The notes: a model not told the origin generated them from the sequence alone. A stretch of DNA of 64,000 bases from Thermoanaerobaculia bacterium (GCA_030431255.1 JAUIJL010000004.1:62001-126000); one strand, 5' to 3'. Shown: positions 7,689 through 15,730, counted from the stretch's first letter. Program-made: numbers and translations.

Positions 7689-9746
7689 TTGAAAGAAAGC
7701 TCCCCATCCGACCCCAAGCCGACCCGCGCTCGTTACGCCGAGCATGCCGGAAAGAGCGGTGTCCTCTGGGCGTCCGCCACGGCTCCACTGGTGATCGCGA
7801 CCACCTCGGTGGACCGGCTGCCGGAGGCCGCGCGGTGGATGTGGCTCGCCGGTGCGCTGGCCTCGCTCCTGCTCTTGGCCGCGGCTCGATCGATCGATCG
7901 CCACACCCTCTGGGGTCGACGGCTGGCGACCGCGGGCGGCGGTCTAGCGGCGGTGCTCGCCGGCCCCAGCCTGATCACCTCCCCCTTTGCCACCCTGGTG
8001 GTGCTGGTCGCGGGAACCCTGGCCTTGCGCGCCCTGTGGCGTGAGGAGTCCATCGGCGCCGGCTTCGGCGGGGCCACCCGGCCGTTTTACGAAAGCCAAG
8101 CCCTGGGGGCGGCCATCGCGACAGTGGCGCTGTGGCTGGTGTGGGTTTGGGTTCAGATCGAAACCTCAACGCTGACCACGGCTTTCGTGGCCTGGTCGTT
8201 CGCCGTCACCACGGCGCTCGCCGTGGAATGGGCGATCCGCAACCGGCAGCAGCACCGCCGACGGGCCCTGGCGGTCGTTTTGGTGATCGCGGTCGCCGCC
8301 GCGATCGCCGCCGGCCTGTGGCACCATTGGTGGTGGCTGACGAGCAGCCTCGCCATGGCGACGACGGCGTTGATCGTGATCCTCCTACGCCCGGTGGCGG
8401 GGGCCGACGGTTGGGGCTGGTGGGAGTCGATGTTGGGACGGCCCGAGCGCCTGTTCATCGGCACCTTTGTCGGGCTTTGCACCGTGGGCACGGTGTTGCT
8501 GATGTTGCCCCAAAGCACGGTGGCGGGCGAGAGCATCGGCCTGCTCGACGCCGCCTTTACCTCGACCAGCGCCGTGTGCGTGACCGGCCTGATCGTGCTC
8601 GACACTCCCACGGTGTTCAGCGGTTTCGGGCAGCTGGTGGTCCTGCTGCTGATCCAGGTCGGCGGCTTGGGCATCATGACCTTCTCCACCGCCGCGCTTT
8701 GGGCCTTGGGGCACCGCTTGAGCCTGCGCCACGAAGGCGCGGTCGCCAGCCTGATCAGCACCGAGGATCGCGGTCGATTGTTCATCAGCGCGCGGCAGAT
8801 TCTCCTCCTTACCCTGGGGGTGGAAGCGATCGGCGCCCTATGGCTGACGGGTCTCTTCGCGGCGTCGGGGGAGGCTCTGGGCAGTGCCCTTTGGCGTGGG
8901 GTCTTCACGTCGATCTCGGCGTTCTGCAATGCCGGCTTCGCTTTGCAAAGCGATAGCCTGGTGCCGTTTCAACAATCCCCGATGGTGTTGCACGGAGTCG
9001 CCGTGTTGATTGTGGCGGGCGGGCTTTCGCCGTTGGTGGTGCTCGCCTTGCCCGATATCGTGCGCCCTTCGGCGAAACCCGTCTCCGCTCAAGCCCGGCT
9101 GGCCTTGGCCGCCACGGTGGTCCTATTGGTGGTGGGCTTTTTCTTCTTCTTGGCCTTCGAGTGGCACGGCTCGCTACAAGGCTTGCCGTTCGCGGATCGG
9201 ATCCACAATGCCTGGTTTCAATCCGTGACTCTGCGGACGGCCGGGTTCAACTCCATCGACCTGACCGCCGTCGGCCCGGCTACGATCACCATGATGCTGT
9301 TGTGGATGTTCGTCGGCGGCAATCCGGGCGGCACGGCCGGGGGCATCAAGACGACCACGGTGTCGATCTTGCTCCTCTCGGTGGTGGAGGCCATGCGCGG
9401 ACGCTGGACCCTCGACGTATTCGGCAAACGGATTTCCGAGCGGAGCCGCCATAAGGCGGCGGTGATTGTGGCGGTGGCGGCGTTTATCGGGGTCGTGGCC
9501 TTGTTGGTGATCCAGCTGACCCAACAGATGCCCACGCAAACGGCGGTCTTCGAGGTGGTGTCGGCCTTGGGCACCGTGGGCCTTTCGATCGGCGGCACCG
9601 CCGAGCTCGACAGCATCGGCAAAATCGCCATCATCCTCTGTATGTTCGTCGGCCGCGTGGGCGGGCTGACTTTGTTGATGTTCCTCAGCAGCCGGGACGT
9701 GCCCCCGGCCCTGGGACACCCCGAAGAGCACGTCGCGGTAGGGTGA
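7689..9746 (+). CDS. TrkH/KtrB-type potassium transporter with long N-terminal membrane extension
   Basis: This is the ion-conducting subunit of a Trk/Ktr K+ uptake system. All four pore loops are present (TSTSAVCVTGL, TSISAFCNAGFAL, SVTLRTAGFNS, SALGTVGLSIGG) with their conserved glycines, as is the gate region GGNPGGTAGGIKTTT. The TrkH core (about 440 residues) begins only at WESMLGRPERLFIG, so some 235-255 residues with roughly seven hydrophobic segments precede it; family members normally lack these. The TTG at 7689 is chosen because a GAG(G) motif lies 8 bases upstream; an upstream GTG at 7632 would add 19 residues. The KtrA-like regulator follows. The role of the extension is unknown. 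Confidence 0.9.
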   Translation: MKESSPSDPKPTRARYAEHAGKSGVLWASATAPLVIATTSVDRLPEAARWMWLAGALASLLLLAAARSIDRHTLWGRRLATAGGGLAAVLAGPSLITSPFATLVVLVAGTLALRALWREESIGAGFGGATRPFYESQALGAAIATVALWLVWVWVQIETSTLTTAFVAWSFAVTTALAVEWAIRNRQQHRRRALAVVLVIAVAAAIAAGLWHHWWWLTSSLAMATTALIVILLRPVAGADGWGWWESMLGRPERLFIGTFVGLCTVGTVLLMLPQSTVAGESIGLLDAAFTSTSAVCVTGLIVLDTPTVFSGFGQLVVLLLIQVGGLGIMTFSTAALWALGHRLSLRHEGAVASLISTEDRGRLFISARQILLLTLGVEAIGALWLTGLFAASGEALGSALWRGVFTSISAFCNAGFALQSDSLVPFQQSPMVLHGVAVLIVAGGLSPLVVLALPDIVRPSAKPVSAQARLALAATVVLLVVGFFFFLAFEWHGSLQGLPFADRIHNAWFQSVTLRTAGFNSIDLTAVGPATITMMLLWMFVGGNPGGTAGGIKTTTVSILLLSVVEAMRGRWTLDVFGKRISERSRHKAAVIVAVAAFIGVVALLVIQLTQQMPTQTAVFEVVSALGTVGLSIGGTAELDSIGKIAIILCMFVGRVGGLTLLMFLSSRDVPPALGHPEEHVAVG

Positions 9747-9767
9747 GCGGACGGTAGGGTGAGCGGA
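9736..9767 (+). repeat. 16-bp perfect tandem duplication spanning the trkH stop codon
   Basis: The 16-base unit CGGTAGGGTGAGCGGA occurs twice head to tail (9736-9751 and 9752-9767) without mismatch. The trkH stop TGA (9744-9746) lies in the first copy. Similar small duplications sit at other gene ends in this window. Confidence 0.9.
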
Positions 9768-9798
9768 CGGCAAGGCGAGAAGATTAAGGAAACAAGCC

Positions 9799-10458
9799 AT
9801 GAAACGACAGGCGTTGGTGATCGGTCTCGGTCAATTCGGAATGACGGTCGCGCGGGCCTTGGTGGCACGCCATGTGGAGGTGCTGGCGGTCGACATCGAC
9901 GAGCATCGGGTGCGCGAAGCGTCGACGGTGGTGACCGAAGCCCTGTGTTTCGATGCCACCGACGAGTCGGCCCTGGCTCGAGTCTCCCCGGAGCGACGCG
10001 ACGTCTGCCTTTGCGCCATCGGCGACGACGCGAAGGAAGCGTCGATCATCTGCACCGCCCTGCTCAAGCAAATGGGTGCGCGACGGGTGATCTCACGCTC
10101 AAATAGCGATGTGCACGCCCGCATCCTGACCTTGGTGGGCGCGCGCCAGGTGGTCAATCCGGAGCGCGAATACGGCGAGCGCTTCGCCAATCGTGTGCTT
10201 CACGACGAAATCCGCGGGGAGATGCCTCTCGGTGACGGGGTGCTGATCTCAGAAGTCTCGGTTCCGGATCGCTTCACCGGCCATCTGCTCAAAGACTTGG
10301 AGCTGCCGAAAAAATACGGTGTCACCGTGGTGGCCATCCGCAAGGGACGATCCGGCGAGGTGCTGATGCCGAAGGCGGATTCCGCCCTCGAATCGGACGA
10401 TTTGATGGTGGTGGTGTCCAGGGAGCCGGCCGTGGCGCGCATGATGGAGCAGGACTGA
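9799..10458 (+). CDS. TrkA/KtrA-type RCK gating subunit
   Basis: This cytoplasmic regulator binds nucleotides and gates the adjacent K+ channel-like subunit. The 219-residue product has an N-terminal RCK_N Rossmann domain (ALVIGLGQFGMTVARAL, then AVDIDEHRV with the acidic residue ending strand 2) and a C-terminal RCK_C domain from about residue 140 (ISEVSVPDRFTGHLLKDLELPKKYGVTVVAI). The length is that of KtrA, a single RCK unit, rather than the doubled TrkA of enterobacteria. An AAGGA ribosome-binding site precedes the ATG. It lies 52 bases after the transporter and 2 bases before the next gene, so the three are probably one transcript. Confidence 0.92.
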   Translation: MKRQALVIGLGQFGMTVARALVARHVEVLAVDIDEHRVREASTVVTEALCFDATDESALARVSPERRDVCLCAIGDDAKEASIICTALLKQMGARRVISRSNSDVHARILTLVGARQVVNPEREYGERFANRVLHDEIRGEMPLGDGVLISEVSVPDRFTGHLLKDLELPKKYGVTVVAIRKGRSGEVLMPKADSALESDDLMVVVSREPAVARMMEQD

Positions 10459-10460
10459 CC

Positions 10461-11213
10461 ATGGAGCTGAGACGCGAGCTGCGCTTGATGGTGGGAGCGC
10501 TCATTTCCTTGAACTTGCTCTTGGCCCTCGGAGCGATCGGCCTGTTCATGCGCATGGGTCCCGCGATCGAGCGCATTCTGCAAGAAAACGTTTATTCCAT
10601 CGTCGCTGCCGAGGATTTGCTCACCGAGCTCGCCGACGCCGGGGGCGAGGCTCTCGACGACGACGCCCGTGAGCGAGCCCGCCGAGCCCTGGATAAGGCC
10701 ACCCAGAATGTGACCGAAAAAGAAGAGCTACCGGTGCTGGAATCGATCGAGCGAGATCTACCCGCCGCCATGGACGGCCGGACGGACGCACGGCAAAGGG
10801 CGGTCGCGTCCATTCGGCTGCTGATTCAAATCAATCGTCGGGCCATGGGCAAAGTCGACGAAGAGGCGCGGCGGCTCGGGACCGCCGGCGCCTGGGCGGC
10901 GGTTTTCGTGGGTTTCGCGTCCTTCCTGCTCACCATCTCGATCCTCGGCCGTTTCAAAAACCGCTTCATTCGCCCCTTGGTCGACCTTTTCGAGGTGCTC
11001 GAAAGCCATCGCCACGGAGAGCGTCTCCGACGTTGCCGCCCCTCCGACGCGCCTCGGGAAATCGCCCAGATCACCCGCCTCGTCAACCGGCTTTTGGACG
11101 AGCGCCTGGCCCAGGATCAGCTGTTCCGAGACACGGGCCGAGACGAGCGGGATAAGCAAGACAGAGACGACAGCGAGCTGGAGGAGCAGGCGGGGGCTCG
11201 CGACGCTCGCTGA
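10461..11213 (+). CDS. HAMP-like two-TM membrane protein in the K+ uptake operon
   Basis: The 250-residue product has a first membrane segment (about residues 10-30), a mostly helical outside region of about 100 residues (IERILQENVYSIVAAEDLLTEL onward), a second membrane segment (AAVFVGFASFLLTISIL), and a short HAMP-like stretch (RFIRPLVDLFEVLESH, then EIAQITRLVNRLLDERL). This is the architecture of a chemoreceptor or histidine-kinase sensor module, but no kinase, MCP or cyclase domain follows; the tail is charged (DERDKQDRDDSELEEQ). The start is 2 bases after the ktrA stop. A sensory or scaffold role in K+ transport is possible but unproven. Confidence 0.6.
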   Translation: MELRRELRLMVGALISLNLLLALGAIGLFMRMGPAIERILQENVYSIVAAEDLLTELADAGGEALDDDARERARRALDKATQNVTEKEELPVLESIERDLPAAMDGRTDARQRAVASIRLLIQINRRAMGKVDEEARRLGTAGAWAAVFVGFASFLLTISILGRFKNRFIRPLVDLFEVLESHRHGERLRRCRPSDAPREIAQITRLVNRLLDERLAQDQLFRDTGRDERDKQDRDDSELEEQAGARDAR

Positions 11214-11400
11214 GGCGCGTCCACGTCTGATCCGTATTCCTCCCGGCCGTGCTGTTGGGACAAGGCGAGCCAAATCGGGGACATCTAGCCCTGAAATGGG
11301 CTGCAGAGCTGGTCTAATACTCTTGCAATCGGCCCGTTTTGTTCGAAAAAACATTTACCTATCGAAGCTCTCCCACCACGGGGGACAGGAGGAATTGGAC
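11214..11400. other. Intergenic region with small hairpin and strong RBS
   Basis: This 187-base gap holds AGCCC-TGAAAT-GGGCT near 11287-11302, an A/T-richer stretch (11330-11365) that probably carries the promoter of the next gene, and an AGGAGGA ribosome-binding site at 11387-11393. The TAATAC at about 11314 has no convincing -35 partner. Confidence 0.35.
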
Positions 11401-12429
11401 ATGATTCGTTTTGCGTGTGCGTTGTTTGGAGCCCTCTTATTGTTGACTTCGACCGCCTATGGCGACGGGCTCGCTGAATCGAAAGATCTCCTTCCGTTGG
11501 GATCCTACTCACCCAACAAGATGGATTGCGCCGGTGGCATTCAAACCGACGACGGTTCCTTTGAAAACGGCTACGGAACCACTTCCGTGTTCTTCGGCCA
11601 TATCGTCATGAAGGTGGATCCCGGGTCCTATCCGGCCAAAGTCGACACCGTCTGTACTTGCTGGCAGCGAGCCGGAACCGATTCAAGCATCGACTACAGC
11701 TTGGTCTTTTGGGACTCGGATGGCCCCGGTGGTAGCCCCGGTACTCGCCTGGCGGTCAGCGAGACGTTCCTGGCCACCGGCGTGCCGTCTGGATTGTCCG
11801 GCCAGTTTTACCAAGCCGATGTTTCCGGCCTGGGATTGATCGTCAACCGTCCGTTCTATGTGGGCCCCAAATGGGACTCCGGTGACAACGACAACTTCTT
11901 CGTCTGTGCGGACGAAAACGGCCCGGGTGGACAACCCGCCTATTTCGGACACGGGCTCTTCGCCGGAATCACTCCACCGGACAACGTGCTTCCCTCCGTT
12001 TCCACCCCCAACTACCGAGCCCTAGGAATACGAGCCGTCACCAGCGAGCCGACCTCGGCAGACTGCATCGAAGACCTGGAGAACGGCATGGTCTGCCTGC
12101 GCGACGGACGTTTCGAGATCTCTGGAACCTGGACCGATTTCTCGAATCCTCCCGTGACCCAGCCCTTGATCTGGACTCCCCAAGAAGACATCAATGCCAC
12201 CGCCGGATTTCAGAACAACCCGACCGGTATTCAGATCGTCATGAGAGCCGCCGATGCGTGCAGCGTTACCGGAACGTATTGGCTCTGGCTGGGCGGGTTT
12301 ACGGACGCCGGGTGGGACATTACGGTGAGAGACACCGTGACCGGCAATCAGAGGACCTGGACGCGTGATCGATCCAGCGGCAACTTCCCGACCACCACTC
12401 GAGATACCAGCACTTTTACTTGTAACTAG
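11401..12429 (+). CDS. Secreted protein of unknown function
   Basis: The 342-residue product begins with a clear signal peptide (MIRFACALFGALLLLTSTAYGDG). The central part (about 40-220) has Cys pairs (MDCAGGI, TVCTCWQRAG, FFVCADENG) and looks beta-rich. The C-terminal part (about 225-342) carries CLRDGRFEISGTWTDFS, then CSVTGTYWLWLGGFTDAGWDITVRDTVTG, a pattern I associate with C-terminal domains found repeatedly in secreted proteins of this kind of organism; the family has no known function to me. The ATG at 11401 is preceded by AGGAGGA at 8 bases. The stop lies inside a 17-bp tandem repeat. An extracytoplasmic structural or binding role is a guess. Confidence 0.6.
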   Translation: MIRFACALFGALLLLTSTAYGDGLAESKDLLPLGSYSPNKMDCAGGIQTDDGSFENGYGTTSVFFGHIVMKVDPGSYPAKVDTVCTCWQRAGTDSSIDYSLVFWDSDGPGGSPGTRLAVSETFLATGVPSGLSGQFYQADVSGLGLIVNRPFYVGPKWDSGDNDNFFVCADENGPGGQPAYFGHGLFAGITPPDNVLPSVSTPNYRALGIRAVTSEPTSADCIEDLENGMVCLRDGRFEISGTWTDFSNPPVTQPLIWTPQEDINATAGFQNNPTGIQIVMRAADACSVTGTYWLWLGGFTDAGWDITVRDTVTGNQRTWTRDRSSGNFPTTTRDTSTFTCN

Positions 12430-12460
12430 CTCTTACACGTAACTAGCTCTTACTTGTAGC
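12416..12460 (+). repeat. 17-bp tandem repeat spanning the stop codon
   Basis: About 2.6 copies of a 17-base unit containing GTAACTAGCTCTTAC lie head to tail (full core at 12422-12436 and 12439-12453, then a partial copy). The linker dinucleotide alternates TT, AC, TT. The TAG stop of the preceding gene (12427-12429) is in the first copy. Confidence 0.85.
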
Positions 12461-12491
12461 CAGCCTTTTTTTGAAACAGGCTTCGAGCTGC

Positions 12492-12523
12492 GGGCCCGGC
12501 GCTTTCCGCAGAGCGCCGGGCCC
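12492..12523. other. Strong GC hairpin in a 319-base non-coding gap
   Basis: A perfect 12-bp stem (12492-12503 with 12512-12523) encloses an 8-base loop TTCCGCAG. No T-run follows, so it is not a standard intrinsic terminator. The loop plus two stem bases (CTTTCCGCAG, 12502-12511) is exactly complementary to CTGCGGAAAG at 12616-12625. The rest of the gap 12430-12748 holds no convincing gene; it ends in AGGGAG (12738-12743), the ribosome-binding site of the next gene. A structured RNA or REP-like element are both possible. Confidence 0.6.
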
Positions 12524-12748
12524 GGATCGCCATGGGCGCTGCGCGGCACGGGAGATGCGCCGAGACGACGGCGAGGTGGAGCTCGGGCCTACCTCGACAG
12601 ATCTGAGCCCCATTCTGCGGAAAGGGCGCGTTTCCTCACTGGAGGTCGCTGCCGGGCTCGTCGTCGGCCGTGACTCCACATCCCGAAGCCATCATCCGAA
12701 CATTTCCTGAATTTCTGCTAAGTTTCGGTTGCAAAATAGGGAGATGCC

Positions 12749-12967
12749 GTGTCTAAGCAGGTGAAAGGGCGAGGATCTCGCCAAGGACCCCAAGAGTTAG
12801 GGTATCGAGCCACGGGCCTGGTGATGGGAAGCACCGTGCTTCTCGCCGGGCTGCTCGACGGCACGTTCAACGCGCTGCCCCACGTGGAAACCGTTCATCT
12901 GCTGTACGCGGGAGCCGGCATGATTTGCGCCACCTTCACCGGTAAATTCGGCATCGGGAAATCGTGA
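12749..12967 (+). CDS. Small membrane protein of unknown function
   Basis: The 72-residue product starts with a basic, soluble stretch (MSKQVKGRGSRQGPQELG) and then has two hydrophobic segments (TGLVMGSTVLLAGLL and LLYAGAGMICATF) separated by a short loop, so a small hairpin membrane protein is likely. The GTG start is chosen because AGGGAG lies 5 bases upstream. The stop overlaps the ATG of the next gene (TGATG), so both are probably translated together. I do not recognise a family. Small size and lack of homologs known to me keep confidence moderate. Confidence 0.5.
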   Translation: MSKQVKGRGSRQGPQELGYRATGLVMGSTVLLAGLLDGTFNALPHVETVHLLYAGAGMICATFTGKFGIGKS

Positions 12968-13977
12968 TGGTCGCCTCGAATCGTCCATCGTGGCTTCTAT
13001 TTGTGCTCGGCATGGGTCAAGCGCTCGTGCTGTGCCTGGGCATCTTGGTGTTGTTCCTGGGGGTAGTGCCCGAGCTGCCGGAGCCGTCCGCCGCTTCGGC
13101 CGGGCTGTTCACCCTCATCCTGGGCTGGGTGATGCTGAAACCAAGGTCGGAGCGGCGCGGGGCCGAGCACTCGGAACGGAATGCTTTCATTCCCCCTGTG
13201 CCTTCTCCGGCAACCATTCTTGCGCCGGCCCTACCGGCCCCCCTACCCGCCCGAGAAGAGCCCTCCCGTAGGAATCGATGGGCTTTCGGGCCATGGATCG
13301 GTGCGTTGACGGCGACGGCCTTCGCGGTGACCGTAGGTACCCTGCTGGGTCCTCAATGGTGGCTGACGCTCAACCACGGTTTGGTGGAACCAGTGACCGC
13401 CGGTCTTGAAACTGTTGTGGAACCATCCCCTGGGAAGGGTCCTCCATCCACCTCGCAGCAACCCACAAGAGTCGACCCACCACCGCCGACATTGCCTCCA
13501 CCCGCCATGCCGCCGCCGGCCATGCCGCCGAGCGCACCACCGAGACCGTCGACCACGCCGTCGCCGCCGAGACCGTTGCCGAGCGCACCGAGAGCAGCAC
13601 CATCCATCGGGCCTAGGGACCTGCTCGTGCTCGTTCCCATCGATTCGAGCCCCGCTCTATCGTCGTTTAGTGAGGCGCTGGGTGAACGACTCGACGATCG
13701 CGGCTCCAAGCTCTTCATGATGCGCACTGAATCTACACAGGGTGCCCCGAGCTCCGCCCAGCGCGTGCTGACGATCCGCGCGTTGCAGAGCGAAGACCTA
13801 CCCTCCACCCAGCGGGTGAAATTCGTCCGCATCATCATCGACTCCACGGTCTCCGTCCAAGGTGTCGAGAAGCCGTTTCGATGCGCCCACAACGGCATGG
13901 GCGGCAGTGAAAGCGTGGCTCTGCAGCAGGCCGCTGATCGTTGCGTCCGGGAGCTTCTCGACCAACTTGGGATCTAG
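12967..13977 (+). CDS. Membrane-anchored protein with proline-rich linker, unknown function
   Basis: The 336-residue product has three hydrophobic segments: WLLFVLGMGQALVLCLGILVLF and SAGLFTLILGWVML near the N-terminus, and FGPWIGALTATAFAVTVGTLLG near residues 105-130. A proline-rich linker (about 160-215, with repeated PPPAMPP) leads to a folded C-terminal domain of about 120 residues (DLLVLVPIDSSPALSSFSEALGERL, RVKFVRIIIDSTVSVQG, SVALQQAADRCVRELLDQLGI). The linker would hold that domain away from the membrane, probably in the periplasm. The start overlaps the previous stop as TGATG. I do not recognise the C-terminal domain. The pair with the upstream small protein looks like a unit. Confidence 0.6.
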   Translation: MVASNRPSWLLFVLGMGQALVLCLGILVLFLGVVPELPEPSAASAGLFTLILGWVMLKPRSERRGAEHSERNAFIPPVPSPATILAPALPAPLPAREEPSRRNRWAFGPWIGALTATAFAVTVGTLLGPQWWLTLNHGLVEPVTAGLETVVEPSPGKGPPSTSQQPTRVDPPPPTLPPPAMPPPAMPPSAPPRPSTTPSPPRPLPSAPRAAPSIGPRDLLVLVPIDSSPALSSFSEALGERLDDRGSKLFMMRTESTQGAPSSAQRVLTIRALQSEDLPSTQRVKFVRIIIDSTVSVQGVEKPFRCAHNGMGGSESVALQQAADRCVRELLDQLGI

Positions 13978-13988
13978 ATAGCCTCTTC

Positions 13989-14046
13989 CGTCGCGAACAT
14001 CAACGCGTCGCGAACATCAACGTGGCACTCGTCGCGAACATCAACG
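13989..14046 (+). repeat. Three direct 17-bp repeats after a gene end
   Basis: The unit CGTCGCGAACATCAACG occurs at 13989-14005, 14006-14022 and 14030-14046; copies 2 and 3 also share the following TGGCAC. They start 12 bases after the preceding stop codon. No coding function is apparent. Confidence 0.85.
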
Positions 14047-14134
14047 TGGCACCCGCCATTCACCCTCCGGGATAAAAAGGCGCCCGTTTCCAGAAGCATT
14101 CCACGAATCTATTCCGTGGCCTCTCTTGACGTGC

Positions 14135-14170
14135 GCTCTAACATGTGACCAAATAGTCACATGTTAGAGC
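14135..14170. promoter_or_regulatory. 15-bp perfect inverted repeat over the start of an ArsR-type regulator
   Basis: The arms GCTCTAACATGTGAC (14135-14149) and its exact complement (14156-14170) are separated by CAAATA. The ATG start of the regulator (14161) is inside the right arm. A TTGACG at 14126-14131 could be a -35; a -10 17 bases on (CCAAAT, 14149-14154, weak) would start transcription at or near the ATG itself. An autoregulatory operator on a leaderless or nearly leaderless transcript is the likely reading. The symmetry is seen; function is inferred. Confidence 0.75.
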
Positions 14171-15054
14171 AAGGCCACCGTGGGGACGAAGCCCTCGACG
14201 ACCGAAAGATCTGGAAAGCCCTGGCGGATCCGAGCCGACGTCGCATGTTGGACCTGCTACGGGTGCAGGCGATGACCACCGGCGGTTTGGTGCAGCATTT
14301 CGAAATGAGCCGCTACGGCGTAATGAAACATCTCGAGGTGCTGGCCGATGCCGGGCTGGTGCTGGTGCGACGGCAGGGGCGAGAGCGCTGGAATCACCTC
14401 AACGCGGTGCCGATTCAACGGATCTATCGTCGTTGGATCGAGCCCTTTGCCGCCGAGCCGGCCGATGGGCTGTTGAAGCTGAAGGCGCTGGCCGAGAAGC
14501 CGTCCGAGAACGAGAAAACCGAGGAAACATCAGGAGAGCCGACCATGGGACAGATGAGCGATCGAGTGATGCAAGCGTTGGACATTCAACAGGAGATCGA
14601 GATCGACGCTCCCGCCGCCAAGGTGTGGAGCTCTCTGACCGCGGACATCGCCGCTTGGTGGCCGAAGGATTTCTATGTCGGCCAGGCGCCGAGGCGATTC
14701 GTGGTCGAGCCCCGGGTGGGCGGACGGGTCTACGAGGATTGGGGCGACGACCAAGGGGTATTGTGGGCCACGGTCTTGGTCTTTCAAGAAGGGGAGCTCT
14801 TGCAGTGGGCGGGGGATCTTTCGGCCGACTTCGGAGGGCCGGCCCGCAGCATCACGTCGTTCAAATTGGTGAGCGAGGGCGACAAGACCCGGGTGATGTT
14901 CCGGGATTGCCCCTACGGCGCCCTTTCCGAAAACGCGGCTAAAAACCTGGAATCCGGATGGTCGTGGCTGCTCCAGGATTGCTTGAGGCCGTTCGTGGAA
15001 TCGGGCAAACACCCGGACCGGCCGGATTCGGTGGTCGCCGCCGAAAAGAGCTGA
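14161..15054 (+). CDS. ArsR-family HTH fused to SRPBCC (AHSA1-like) domain
   Basis: The 297-residue product joins two domains. Residues ~12-100 form an ArsR winged helix (IWKALADPSRRRMLDLLRV, then MTTGGLVQHFEMSRYGVMKHLEVLADAGLVLVRRQGRERW); residues ~140-285 form a START/SRPBCC ligand pocket of the AHSA1 type (IQQEIEIDAPAAKVWSSLT, WPKDFYVG, RFVVEPRVGGRVYEDWG, GGPARSITSFKLVSEGDKT). Such fusions could sense a hydrophobic ligand directly. No cysteine metal site typical of metal-sensing ArsR is visible. The start lies within a perfect inverted repeat with no Shine-Dalgarno site, which suggests autoregulation and leaderless translation. Its targets may include the DinB gene that follows. Confidence 0.85.
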   Translation: MLEQGHRGDEALDDRKIWKALADPSRRRMLDLLRVQAMTTGGLVQHFEMSRYGVMKHLEVLADAGLVLVRRQGRERWNHLNAVPIQRIYRRWIEPFAAEPADGLLKLKALAEKPSENEKTEETSGEPTMGQMSDRVMQALDIQQEIEIDAPAAKVWSSLTADIAAWWPKDFYVGQAPRRFVVEPRVGGRVYEDWGDDQGVLWATVLVFQEGELLQWAGDLSADFGGPARSITSFKLVSEGDKTRVMFRDCPYGALSENAAKNLESGWSWLLQDCLRPFVESGKHPDRPDSVVAAEKS

Positions 15055-15163
15055 TGCCAAGAGGCGGACGGCGGGTTAGACTGACGGCAAACATCCTCCT
15101 TTTTGACCTATGACGCTCGCCGACGATTCGTCGACACCGAGCCGCAACCCATTGGAGACGTCC

Positions 15164-15676
15164 ATGAGCATCAGTCAAATGTTGCTGCCCGAATTCGATC
15201 AGGAGATGGCCGCCACCCGCCCCTGCTTGGAGCGCGTGCCCGACGATAAAATCACCTGGGCTCCCCACGAAAAATCCATGACCTTGGGTCGCTTGGCGAG
15301 CCACATCGCGGAGATTCCCGTTTGGCTGACCCAAGCCCTGATCACCGACGCGCTCGACTTGAAACCACCCGGCGGCACGCCCTGGGAAGCCGCCAACTTT
15401 GGATCGAGCAAAGAGATCCTTGAATTCTTCGACGCCAACGTGGCGGAGGCTCGCAAGGCCCTCGAAGCCGCCACGGACGACGCGGCCTTCCACCAGCCAT
15501 GGTCCCTGCTCAGCGCCGGTCACACCTACTTCACCATGCCGCGCATCGCGGTGGTTCGCTCCATGGTGATGAACCACCTGGTGCACCATCGCGGTCAATT
15601 GACCGTCTACCTGCGTCTGCACAACGTGCCCGTGCCCTCGACTTACGGCCCGTCCGCCGACGAAGGGCAGATGTAA
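15164..15676 (+). CDS. DinB-like four-helix metal-dependent protein
   Basis: The 170-residue product has the DinB/YfiT fold pattern: an N-terminal helix MSISQMLLPEFDQEMAATRPCLERVPDDKITWAPHEKS-like (family phrase W.P...S), LGRLASHIAEIP with the first metal-ligand histidine, and NHLVHHRGQLTVYLRL with the H-x-x-x-H pair near residue 145. All three ligand positions are present. The ATG at 15164 is preferred because GGAG lies 6 bases upstream; an earlier ATG at 15110 adds 18 low-complexity residues. Family members include thiol-dependent enzymes, but many are uncharacterised, so the substrate is unknown. It follows the ArsR-SRPBCC gene on the same strand. Confidence 0.82.
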   Translation: MSISQMLLPEFDQEMAATRPCLERVPDDKITWAPHEKSMTLGRLASHIAEIPVWLTQALITDALDLKPPGGTPWEAANFGSSKEILEFFDANVAEARKALEAATDDAAFHQPWSLLSAGHTYFTMPRIAVVRSMVMNHLVHHRGQLTVYLRLHNVPVPSTYGPSADEGQM

Positions 15677-15730
15677 GCGGCAGAATGTGCTAATACTTAG
15701 GGCGACCTTTCCACGACCCGGAGGATGCCC

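Noticed and set aside
12443-12710. Small open frames of 78-79 codons on both strands
   Set aside because: They lie over the hairpin region, have low-complexity Arg/Ser/Pro-rich products and no ribosome-binding site, and match no family.
14143-14162. A CRP/FNR-like site TGTGA...TCACA
   Set aside because: The gap between the half-sites is 8 bases rather than 6, and the symmetry extends to 15 bases on each side; an ArsR operator is the better reading.
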